6,666 nucleotides of DNA from Nitrososphaerota archaeon (GCA_003135575.1 PLCG01000046.1:36714-43379), one strand, 5' to 3'; counted from the first letter of the stretch, positions 1-5,156 are shown. Notes: generated by a model from the letters alone, not told the origin. Translations and numbers: made by a program.

Positions 1-1
1 G

Positions 2-334
2 CCTGACGCCGGAGTCACATTGCCGCCCTTCTTCCTCACCGTCGAGTACTCCGGCCAGTGGCTCGCTAACGTGACCGCCTACAACAACTCCACTCCGAGT
101 CCAAAGTTCCTGCTCTACACGAAGACGTTCACGGGGACGGGAGACAAGAACATAACGATACCATGGCAAAGCGTGGTCAACGGGATGGCCGTCATAGCCA
201 CGGTGCAAAAGTCAGACGGCGGCAGCTCGACGCTGACGGCAATCATGAACTGGACCGGCGGGAACAACCCCGACCGAAGGAGCACCAACGTCAACGGCAC
301 ATCGGTCACGGTCTCCTCCTCGGTCCTTGCGTAG
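2..334 (+). CDS. Secreted/surface protein, C-terminal part (5' end outside window)
   Basis: The reading frame is open from base 2 to the TAG at 332-334, giving about 110 residues. A TTG at position 20 lies inside the frame and is not needed as a start, because the codons before it are also open, so the gene begins upstream of the window. The protein is rich in Thr, Ser and Asn with several N-glycosylation sequons (NVT, NNS, NIT, NWT, NGT), has no Cys and no C-terminal membrane segment, and shows alternating beta-strand-like stretches. This fits the C-terminal domain of an extracellular archaeal protein. No family is recognised. The first copy of the repeat family begins about 58 nt after the stop. 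Coding status is well supported; function is unknown. Confidence 0.7.
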   Translation, partial: PDAGVTLPPFFLTVEYSGQWLANVTAYNNSTPSPKFLLYTKTFTGTGDKNITIPWQSVVNGMAVIATVQKSDGGSSTLTAIMNWTGGNNPDRRSTNVNGTSVTVSSSVLA

Positions 335-391
335 GTCCGCCGATCCGTTCCGCGCGATAAGCCGGCGTTACTAGGGTGCCAAGTTCCGAAT

Positions 392-470
392 GCCCGGCGG
401 AGGCGCAATGAACCCATATGTGCGGTTAATGCCCGCATCTTCTCAAGAGCTAGCAAGAGCTGGCGGCGGG
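392..470 (+). repeat. Cassette-boundary repeat, copy 1
   Basis: The copy starts with the conserved block CGGCGGAGGCGCAATGAAC at 395-413. After it come an imperfect hairpin (TGCGG 421-425 pairing with CCGCA 433-437), a pyrimidine-rich stretch (CATCTTCTC) and a second hairpin (GCTAGC, loop AAGA, GCTGGC, about 449-464, with one G-U pair). It lies between the stop of the partial + gene and the stop of the - gene at 489, that is, between converging genes. The five other copies have the same orientation. Confidence 0.9.
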
Positions 471-488
471 AGAGACTCCACGCCGAAT

Positions 489-1295
489 TTACTTACTCGT
501 CTTCTTAGTCGTACTGATGCCACCAACAAAGTACGTGTAGTAGCTCAACTCCACCCCTTGGTTGGTCACGAACGTGACGTGAAAGTCGCAACTGCCTGGA
601 CAGTTCGCCAATGAAGGTAATACAATTTCTATGGAAGCAGACGCGTTTACTGGAAGCGGGTTAGGATTCATAGTTAATGGATAACCGGCTACACCATTGA
701 CGATAACCGATGATAACCCAAAAGAAGTGACTCCCAAATTGGTCACAGGGAAGATCAGCGTCGTTCCGTTCAGACCAGAACCTAGGAATTCCAAGCTTGT
801 GGTACCGTTGGTAACGACCGTTCCATGAACTGTGGGGGAACCGAGACTTGCGGTTACCGTGGTGGTTATTGTGGAAATAGTTGACGAGCAATTAGTCACG
901 GTTATTGTGGCGGTGGTCTCGGGTTGATGGATAGTGAGTGTGCTCGTGGTCGTTACAGTTGTTTGGGGCGCGGTAGTTGTCGCGGAATTCGTCACGACAC
1001 GTGTGAGCGTTACTGTAACGTAGCCGGTTTGCGAACAAGAAATGATGGTAGCGTTTGTTACTCCTTGATCTGTGATAGTTTCGGTTATGAACTGCGTCTT
1101 CGTTGTTATTCCGTTCTGTGTGCTCAGACCTCCACTGTTTGGCGCTGTATGGTACGTCGTGCTTGTCGATGGAGGATAGGTGACGGTACTTGTGTTCGTG
1201 ACGGAGTTCGAAGATGTTGACTGAATCACAAACAATCCAGAGGTCACTGCGATTGCCACAGCCACCGCGGCAACGAGCACGATAGGACGCACCAT
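489..1295 (-). CDS. Thr-rich membrane-anchored surface protein (268 aa)
   Basis: A hydrophobic N-terminus (about residues 3-24, following MVRP) looks like a signal peptide or signal anchor. Residues about 26-150 are a low-complexity Thr/Ser/Val stalk with many TTT and TVT runs and several N-glycosylation sequons. Residues about 150-268 look globular and beta-rich, with a Cys pair (NCPGSCDF) near the C-terminus, ending in a Lys-rich tail. This is the architecture of an archaeal surface or pilin-like glycoprotein, but no family is recognised. The ATG at 1293-1295 is preceded by a TATA-like box 33 nt upstream and has no clear Shine-Dalgarno sequence. The gene is the only one between repeat copies 1 and 2. 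Sampled lines are about 40-48% G+C, well below the 1911-3077 gene, which suggests a different origin. Confidence 0.85.
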   Translation of the reverse strand: MVRPIVLVAAVAVAIAVTSGLFVIQSTSSNSVTNTSTVTYPPSTSTTYHTAPNSGGLSTQNGITTKTQFITETITDQGVTNATIISCSQTGYVTVTLTRVVTNSATTTAPQTTVTTTSTLTIHQPETTATITVTNCSSTISTITTTVTASLGSPTVHGTVVTNGTTSLEFLGSGLNGTTLIFPVTNLGVTSFGLSSVIVNGVAGYPLTMNPNPLPVNASASIEIVLPSLANCPGSCDFHVTFVTNQGVELSYYTYFVGGISTTKKTSK

Positions 1296-1324
1296 ATTCC
1301 TGTCCTAGTTATTCGAGCAACCTT

Positions 1325-1342
1325 CCTATAGCATTTTGTCCG
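1325..1342 (-). promoter_or_regulatory. Putative archaeal BRE/TATA promoter of the 489-1295 gene
   Basis: Read on the minus strand the site is CGGACAAAATGCTATAGG: an A-rich BRE-like half followed by a TATA-like CTATAG about 33 nt before the ATG. The GGACAAAA part is shared with the promoter candidate at 3113-3129 and nearly with that at 4212-4226. Confidence 0.5.
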
Positions 1343-1379
1343 AGCTCCAAGCTATTACCCTAGAATTTGGTGGAGATAT

Positions 1380-1455
1380 CCGGCGGAGGCGCAATGAACC
1401 CTTATGCATGGCGATAGCCCCTGCATTTTTCACAAGCCAGCGAAAGCTGGAGTGG
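1380..1455 (+). repeat. Cassette-boundary repeat, copy 2
   Basis: The conserved 19-nt block is at 1381-1399. It is followed by a hairpin with ATGCA (1404-1408) pairing TGCAT (1422-1426) and an inner GGC (1410-1412) pairing GCC (1417-1419), then a T run (1426-1430). Next is a perfect second hairpin, CCAGC (1437-1441), loop GAAA (1442-1445, a GNRA-type tetraloop), GCTGG (1446-1450). The copy lies between two diverging genes. Confidence 0.92.
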
Positions 1456-1457
1456 TC

Positions 1458-1474
1458 TATCAAACGCATATTGG
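1458..1474 (+). promoter_or_regulatory. Putative archaeal BRE/TATA promoter of the 1509-1775 gene
   Basis: TCAAACGCATATTG resembles the BRE/TATA candidate before the 4262 gene (ACAAACGTATTAAT). Its TATA-like centre is about 39 nt before the ATG at 1509, the same spacing as in that gene, which implies a short 5' leader of roughly a dozen nt. Confidence 0.45.
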
Positions 1475-1508
1475 GAACCACATGACTCCGAGCGCTCGAA
1501 ACTGATCG

Positions 1509-1775
1509 ATGAATCCTAGGAAGGCTCTAGCAATCAGCGCCGTTTGTCTACTTGCCGGCCTCAGCTTCCTCTTCCTAGTTCCCATTTCCTTCGTTCCCGC
1601 TCCTACCATCTGCGGCCTACCAGGCAATGTCTGCAGCGGCGGCGAAGGCTACTATCTGAGGTCGCTCAGCTGCTTTGTCGTTGGGGCCGGAGTCACCTAC
1701 GTTAGCGGTGGTTACTACACCTTTGGGAGCCCGCCCATGTTGCTCTTCCGGTGCCTAATCGCGTTCAGATATTGA
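1509..1775 (+). CDS. Small membrane protein (88 aa), unknown
   Basis: The ATG at 1509 starts an 88-codon frame ending in TGA at 1773-1775. A strong hydrophobic segment lies at residues about 8-30 after a short basic N-terminus (MNPRK), and a second, weaker one at about 53-66. Five Cys residues are present (13, 35, 42, 55, 82); C35 and C42 flank a Gly-rich turn and could form a disulfide outside the cell. No family is recognised. No Shine-Dalgarno sequence precedes the start, but a TATA-like box sits 39 nt upstream. It is the only gene between repeat copies 2 and 3, and an inverted repeat follows it at 1817-1836. Its short length keeps some doubt about coding status, but the promoter and membrane segment support it. 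Confidence 0.6.
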   Translation: MNPRKALAISAVCLLAGLSFLFLVPISFVPAPTICGLPGNVCSGGEGYYLRSLSCFVVGAGVTYVSGGYYTFGSPPMLLFRCLIAFRY

Positions 1776-1816
1776 CTGGAATTCTATAGTTGTGATTCCG
1801 CAGCATCGTTTTCTCT

Positions 1817-1836
1817 GGAGCTGGCTCTTCAGCTCC
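1817..1836 (+). terminator. Perfect 7-bp inverted repeat, possible terminator or cassette-end structure
   Basis: GGAGCTG (1817-1823) and CAGCTCC (1830-1836) are exact inverted repeats around a 6-nt loop (GCTCTT). It lies 41 nt after the stop of the 1509-1775 gene and abuts repeat copy 3. There is no T run after it, so a terminator role is uncertain. The GGAGCT motif also occurs in the tails of copies 5 and 6, so it may belong to the repeat system instead. Confidence 0.4.
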
Positions 1837-1904
1837 CCCGGCGGAGGCGCAATGAACCCAACAAGCACGGCGAATCTTAGGTTGGATTTCCGCCATCCGA
1901 AACC
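1836..1904 (+). repeat. Cassette-boundary repeat, copy 3 (divergent tail)
   Basis: The conserved 19-nt block at 1839-1857 is intact, but the tail differs from the other copies. Two mutually exclusive hairpins can be drawn: GGCGAATC (1869-1876) with GATT..CGCC (1885-1894, two bulged bases), or GGTTGGAT (1880-1887) with ATCC-GA-AACC (1895-1904, two bulged bases). The copy lies between the 1509-1775 gene and the end of the - gene at 1911, so the second hairpin is also just 3' of that gene and could end its transcript. Confidence 0.85.
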
Positions 1905-1910
1905 AGGCTC

Positions 1911-3077
1911 TCACGGACTCAGTGCGAACGCCGTGGCGTTGACCATGAAGCAGTATGCGTAGGGAGACATCGTGTCGCCTGGCACGCTGAACATGCAGTT
2001 GTCGCTCGCGGGCTCCCCGGGCTGGCCGGTGTACGGGTACCTCACGGTTATGGTGTAGCTCCTGCCCCACGGCCCCGAGGAGGGGACCTGGGTGGTGCAG
2101 CCAGAGGCCGTGGCGGCCTGGGCGGCGCAGTTGAAGATGAACGCCTGCGAGAACTCCGAGGTCACACACGGTCCGGGATTGTTGTTCTCGGCACACCCTC
2201 CCCCGTTGGCCAGGAAGCTCCCCACCTTCGGAAGGTTGGTGGAGGGAACGACCGAGAAGTGCAGCAGCGTCACCTGGCCCCACTCGTCGCCGGCGACCAG
2301 GGTGTAGTTCGCAGGCAGGGCCGAGTGGAGCGAGTTGTAGAAGCCTGTGCCGTTCGCTGCGTTGATGGAGTCCTGGAAGAAAATCCGCGTGGGGAAGACC
2401 CCCTTCGCGAGGGTCTCCGGGGTCTGGGTGTACGTGCACACCCCCGAGTTGCACACGGGCGGCGGAGGGGTGCCGGGGATGGCGTAGTATCCGGCGTAGG
2501 TCCCGTTGCCGCTCCCGGGGAGCAACGAGTAGCTGGTGATGCTGCGAAGCGCGTAGAACTGCGTGCCGACTGACACGTCGTCCACATGACACGATATCTG
2601 CGCCCATACAAACAGCGGCCTGCCCGCCGTGGAGATGTTGTTCAGCCCGTAGGTCCCCTTGAAGACGCCAATGCCGACGGGATAGTACAGCTTGTTGGTG
2701 GCGTTGCCCGGGTCGCACGGTCCCGCGGACAGGCCATCGATCGCCCAGGCGCTCGACGCGGTCAGATTGTTCGCCGTCGGCAGGGTGTTCAGGATTGATG
2801 CGGTGATGCCGATGGCGTCCTGGCTCGGTATTGTCGTCGCGTTGACCGAAAGCACGAGCTTCAGGCCCAGCGACGAGCTGGCATTTTCCGCTGACAATGT
2901 TGATCCGGAGTGACTCTCCTCTGTGGCGCTGGAGGAAGATGCGGGTGTCGTAGTCGTGCTGGTCGCTTTTTGGCTTGTTCCTAGGTAGGCGGCCCCAATC
3001 AGGCTGGCTCCTATCACTACCACGAGAACGATGGAAGCGGAAAGCCTGGCATGACTCCGTGGTTCCTGACTGTCCAT
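1911..3077 (-). CDS. N-terminally anchored extracellular protein (388 aa), unknown
   Basis: The start chosen is the ATG at 3075-3077 (protein MDSQEP...). A longer frame reaches 3170, but that ATG lies inside repeat copy 4 and the TATA-like box at 3114-3120 would fall within the longer version. Residues about 13-33 form one transmembrane segment after an Arg-containing N-terminus. Residues about 35-65 are a Ser/Thr linker. The rest is a large extracellular region with many N-glycosylation sequons, Gly/Pro-rich turns (a PPPP run) and about nine Cys residues, suggesting disulfides. No family is recognised. The gene is strikingly G+C rich (sampled lines about 68-75%), unlike the 489-1295 gene. 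It is the only gene between copies 3 and 4. Confidence 0.85.
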   Translation of the reverse strand: MDSQEPRSHARLSASIVLVVVIGASLIGAAYLGTSQKATSTTTTPASSSSATEESHSGSTLSAENASSSLGLKLVLSVNATTIPSQDAIGITASILNTLPTANNLTASSAWAIDGLSAGPCDPGNATNKLYYPVGIGVFKGTYGLNNISTAGRPLFVWAQISCHVDDVSVGTQFYALRSITSYSLLPGSGNGTYAGYYAIPGTPPPPVCNSGVCTYTQTPETLAKGVFPTRIFFQDSINAANGTGFYNSLHSALPANYTLVAGDEWGQVTLLHFSVVPSTNLPKVGSFLANGGGCAENNNPGPCVTSEFSQAFIFNCAAQAATASGCTTQVPSSGPWGRSYTITVRYPYTGQPGEPASDNCMFSVPGDTMSPYAYCFMVNATAFALSP

Positions 3078-3112
3078 ATCAGCAAGACTACGCTCATCTT
3101 GTTCAGGTTTCT

Positions 3113-3129
3113 CATTAATAGTTTTGTCC
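3113..3129 (-). promoter_or_regulatory. Putative archaeal BRE/TATA promoter of the 1911-3077 gene
   Basis: The minus strand reads GGACAAAACTATTAATG. The TATA-like TATTAAT is centred about 40 nt before the ATG at 3077, and the A-rich BRE-like part precedes it. The arrangement is almost the same as at 4212-4226, where TATTAAT is 39 nt before the ATG of another gene. This supports both the promoter and the choice of the shorter start. Confidence 0.6.
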
Positions 3130-3143
3130 GAACGAATCGTGTT

Positions 3144-3196
3144 GGCGGCGGAGGCGCAATGAACTCTCATGCATGGCGAAAGACTTCATCCTGCAA
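3144..3196 (+). repeat. Cassette-boundary repeat, copy 4
   Basis: The 19-nt block is intact at 3146-3164; the base before it is G where the other copies have C. The hairpin can still be drawn although the bases differ: ATGCA (3169-3173) with TGCA (3192-3195), GG (3175-3176) with CC (3190-3191), and GAA (3178-3180) with TTC (3185-3187). The stop codon of the - gene (3186-3188) lies within this tail, so gene end and repeat overlap. Confidence 0.88.
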
Positions 3197-4060
3197 TCTG
3201 CGGCACTAACGGATGGTCTCTCTTCTTGTAATAGTAGGCAGCGCCTGCGGACACGACTGCAATGAGTACGGCTACCACTCCGACGACAACAATTGCCGGG
3301 TTGGACGGATTCTGCTTGGCGGCCTGAGCTGTCCCGATTTGGGACCCTGTGACGCTGTAAGTGGGTGAGAGGACCGTCTCCAGTTGCGGGATGTTCGTCT
3401 TTGCTACCGTCTCTACCGAGACCAGGTAGTTGCCGCTAGAATCCGTCTCGTTGTTGCTCTCCCTCACCTTCATCAATGTGCTTTGCTCGAACCACACCAG
3501 AGATGGGTTCGGTGACCGCTCAATGGTCAGACCCTCCACGAAGGTGTCAAGCACTGGCTCGTCGACCTTCCATGCCTGGATGCGATACTCACTCGACCCT
3601 GGGAGATTGATGGGGACAAGAGTGGCGGTGGTAGCCGAGACCAGGTCCGGAGTAATGAACATGGTCAGGTCCGAGGTGAACACGCTCGCTGTGCTGACAG
3701 TGGTGAACTCGGTTCATTCCTGGTATGAATTGTCGTCACCGCCCCGGACTCGTTCTTTGAGTCGTAGGGAGCGACCAGTCCCGGCTCTGCGAACCCAGCT
3801 GGCATATGCGGGTCATATCGCTGGATCCGCATGTCTGCACCGCCGTTGACGCTCAGGATTGTGTCGTTGACCAAGATGCTCGCCGTCAGGCCCTTTATGG
3901 TGAACGTCTGGTTGTACACGATGTAGTCTCCAGGTTGAAGCCAAGACGGCGGCTGCGGAGGGCTGGCTATAGCGTAGCTCTTCTTCACCGCAATTCCCGA
4001 CGACGCAACCAGCAGGAGGAGCAACCCGACTGTCATCGAGAGACTGGGTCTCTCACGCAT
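3186..4060 (-). pseudogene. Surface protein with C-terminal membrane anchor, split by a frameshift
   Basis: Two - frames together make one protein of about 290 aa. The first (from ATG 4058-4060; an alternative ATG is at 4034-4036) has a signal peptide (residues about 9-30, ending near SYA) and an extracellular start containing WLQPGDYIVY. The second ends in a transmembrane helix (VVVGVVAVLIAVVSAGAAYY) followed by a basic KKRD stop-transfer tail. The second frame is open back to a TGA at about 3714-3716, exactly where the first stops making sense. Adding one A at about 3711-3715 joins them without a break (..HTRNE-TEFTTV..). So this is a single-base deletion, a sequencing error, or less likely programmed frameshifting. 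The parts are a type I membrane protein of unknown family, the only gene between copies 4 and 5. Confidence 0.75.
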
Positions 4061-4081
4061 GTCTCTTCTTGTTTGGTTCCG

Positions 4082-4092
4082 GATAGATACGC
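4082..4092 (-). promoter_or_regulatory. Weak TATA-like box before the frameshifted gene
   Basis: The minus strand reads GCGTATCTATC centred about 27 nt before the ATG at 4060, a spacing that would give a leaderless transcript. It lacks the ACAAA motif seen before the other array genes, so support is weak. Confidence 0.25.
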
Positions 4093-4105
4093 CTTCTGGA
4101 ACTAG

Positions 4106-4178
4106 CCCCGGCGGAGGCGCAATGAACCCTTATGCACGGCGAAGCCCGCATTTTATCAGACCTAACGGAGCTTACGCA
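4106..4178 (+). repeat. Cassette-boundary repeat, copy 5
   Basis: The conserved block is intact at 4109-4127. The hairpin follows: ATGC (4132-4135) with GCAT (4148-4151), and GGC (4138-4140), loop GAA, GCC (4144-4146). A T-rich stretch (TTTTATC) and a weaker second stem around TAAC-GGA-GCTTA (about 4163-4174, one bulged C) complete it. It lies between two diverging genes. Confidence 0.92.
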
Positions 4179-4211
4179 CCATGTTCTCCGAATTGAATGG
4201 CTCTTCGTTCA

Positions 4212-4226
4212 GACAAACGTATTAAT
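4212..4226 (+). promoter_or_regulatory. Putative archaeal BRE/TATA promoter of the 4262-4837 gene
   Basis: GACAAACGTATTAAT combines an A-rich BRE-like half and a TATA-like TATTAAT (4220-4226) centred 39 nt before the ATG. Assuming the usual archaeal spacing of about 26 nt from TATA to transcript start, the leader would be about 12 nt. No Shine-Dalgarno sequence is present before the ATG. Confidence 0.6.
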
Positions 4227-4261
4227 CGTGCTCAAGCGAGAATCCTCTTTCGATATTCTTC

Positions 4262-4837
4262 ATGAGCAGTCGACGCAATAAGTGGAATCTTGCTTTCGTG
4301 GTGGCTGCACTGGCAGTCGTGGTCATCGTCCTGGCGGCTGGGTATTTCGTACTAATGCAACGGGCTGCGCAGACAGGTGGCACGTGGGTCGGGACGAGTC
4401 AGACAAACTCATCAGAATCAAGGGCCGCTTCATCTTGCAACATTCCACCAGGAGGAACGAAGAACGTCACCATTACGGCACAGTTCCCTCCCTGCGACTG
4501 CGCGCTGGTGCAATCCAATTCGAACGGCAGCCTCTTCGTATCCACGAATGCAAGGGTCGGGGATAACGTATGCCTGACGGCCTCTTTGAACAACTCGGCG
4601 ACAGTCTATTTGGCCGTGGAGAATTCAGCAGGAAAGCTGGTCTATTCGCCGGGCATGTGTGCAGCCACTGGTCGCCCAGGAGCGCCTCCTCCTACTGGGG
4701 ATACTTGCACGGCCTACTGGGATACGACCAGACCAGACACACAGGGAAATCCGATAGGGCCTGGAACTTACCATCTCATAGCCAGCAGTTACGAAGGGGC
4801 GCCGATTTCTTTGCAGGCTAATTTCACCCTCTCGTGA
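4262..4837 (+). CDS. N-terminally anchored extracellular protein (191 aa)
   Basis: MSSRRNKWN is followed by one transmembrane segment (residues about 10-32), so positive-inside places the rest outside the cell. A Ser/Thr/Gly linker (about 36-57) leads to a compact beta-rich domain with six Cys (59, 78, 80, 104, 133, 149), enough for three disulfides. The C-terminal part, with W153, a DTQGNPIGPGTY turn and a final strand pair, resembles Ig-like beta-sandwich domains of the BsuPI or FlgD type; this is a motif impression, not a firm assignment. The start is supported by the TATA-like box 39 nt upstream. The stop (TGA 4835-4837) is only 4 nt before repeat copy 6. It is the sole gene between copies 5 and 6. 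Confidence 0.85.
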   Translation: MSSRRNKWNLAFVVAALAVVVIVLAAGYFVLMQRAAQTGGTWVGTSQTNSSESRAASSCNIPPGGTKNVTITAQFPPCDCALVQSNSNGSLFVSTNARVGDNVCLTASLNNSATVYLAVENSAGKLVYSPGMCAATGRPGAPPPTGDTCTAYWDTTRPDTQGNPIGPGTYHLIASSYEGAPISLQANFTLS

Positions 4838-4841
4838 CAAA

Positions 4842-4917
4842 GCCCGGCGGAGGCACAATGAACCCTTATGCATGGCGAATGTCCACATTTTTACCGAAGC
4901 GTAGCGGAGCTCATGCC
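4842..4917 (+). repeat. Cassette-boundary repeat, copy 6 (last in window)
   Basis: The 19-nt block at 4845-4863 has one G-to-A change (GGCACAATG). The tail keeps the pattern: ATG (4868-4870) with CAT (4886-4888), GGC (4874-4876) with GTC (4881-4883, one G-U pair), a T run (4888-4892), and a second stem around GCGT-AGC-GGA-GCT-C-ATGC with one bulged C (about 4899-4916). It starts 4 nt after one stop codon and ends about 3 nt before the start of the HNH gene. No further copy is seen to the right. Confidence 0.92.
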
Positions 4918-4919
4918 AC

Positions 4920-5156
4920 ATGCCGAAGCCCACCAATCAGCGGAAAGTCTCGCAGACGGCGCTTCTAAGGTACCTCAGCACGAAATACCAAATCATATGT
5001 GAAAACTGTCACATGCCTAGCGACAAGCTCACTGTGGATCACAAGAAACCTCTCAGAGACGGAGGAGCCAATGATGAATCCAACATGAGAATAATTTGCG
5101 AGAGCTGCCGCAAGGTCCTTGATGGGACTGACAGACCGAAGAAAGCCCTTCGCTAA
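4920..5156 (+). CDS. Small HNH-type nuclease-like protein (78 aa)
   Basis: The order C27-x2-C30, V-D40-H41, P-L-R-D-G-G, N55, C60-x2-C63 matches the HNH endonuclease fold: two CxxC knuckles binding zinc, the DH pair and the Asn of the beta-beta-alpha-metal site. The position after the last CxxC, usually His or Asn followed by xxK, is Arg64 here, so a catalytic or metal residue may be missing and cleavage activity is uncertain. The basic N-terminus (residues 1-22) may contact DNA. At 78 aa it is an isolated domain, like many small phage- or mobile-element-linked HNH proteins. It is the only non-secreted product in the array. The ATG at 4920 directly follows repeat copy 6; a GGAG at about 4906-4909 inside the repeat is a weak, distant Shine-Dalgarno candidate. 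Its position suggests, but does not prove, a link to the array. Confidence 0.8.
   Translation: MPKPTNQRKVSQTALLRYLSTKYQIICENCHMPSDKLTVDHKKPLRDGGANDESNMRIICESCRKVLDGTDRPKKALR

Noticed and set aside
390..614. Plus-strand frame of 74 codons starting in repeat copy 1
   Set aside because: It runs antisense through the end of the 489-1295 gene and has no protein-like features beyond the repeat's own start codon. The repeat's start signal is reported as a finding instead.
1509..1520. Start of the 88-aa gene (MNP, ATGAATCCT) resembling the repeat-encoded MNP
   Set aside because: The codons differ and the GGAGG block before the ATG is absent, so this is most likely coincidence.
1765..2718. Long - strand frame of 317 codons
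   Set aside because: It overlaps the 1911-3077 gene in another frame of the same strand, is extremely rich in Arg, His and Gln as expected of an off-frame reading of G+C-rich DNA, and includes repeat copy 3.
3078..3170. N-terminal extension of the 1911-3077 gene to an ATG at 3170
   Set aside because: That ATG lies inside repeat copy 4, the extension is hydrophilic and precedes a good membrane anchor, and the TATA-like box would lie within it.
3708..3718. AATGAACC on the minus strand at the frameshift site, resembling the repeat block
   Set aside because: Only 8 nt match, the GGCGGAGG part is missing and the orientation is opposite; chance is sufficient.
392..4917. The repeats as classic integron attC sites
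   Set aside because: Paired RYYYAAC and GTTRRRY core sites flanking a long imperfect palindrome are not found. A single CCTAAC in copy 5 (about 4162-4167) has no partner and is absent from the other copies. The likeness is in layout only.
392..4917. The repeats as a CRISPR array
   Set aside because: Intervals are 458-1307 nt and contain genes; there are no short uniform spacers.
392..4917. The repeats as promoters or simple terminators of the adjacent genes
   Set aside because: All copies point the same way while genes point both ways; copies lie between converging, diverging and same-direction gene pairs alike. The T run after the hairpin in copies 2, 5 and 6 could still end transcripts, but this cannot be the shared role.
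392..4917. The repeats as ends of an insertion sequence or MITE
   Set aside because: No transposase is present, copies are direct rather than inverted, and no target-site duplications are visible at their borders.
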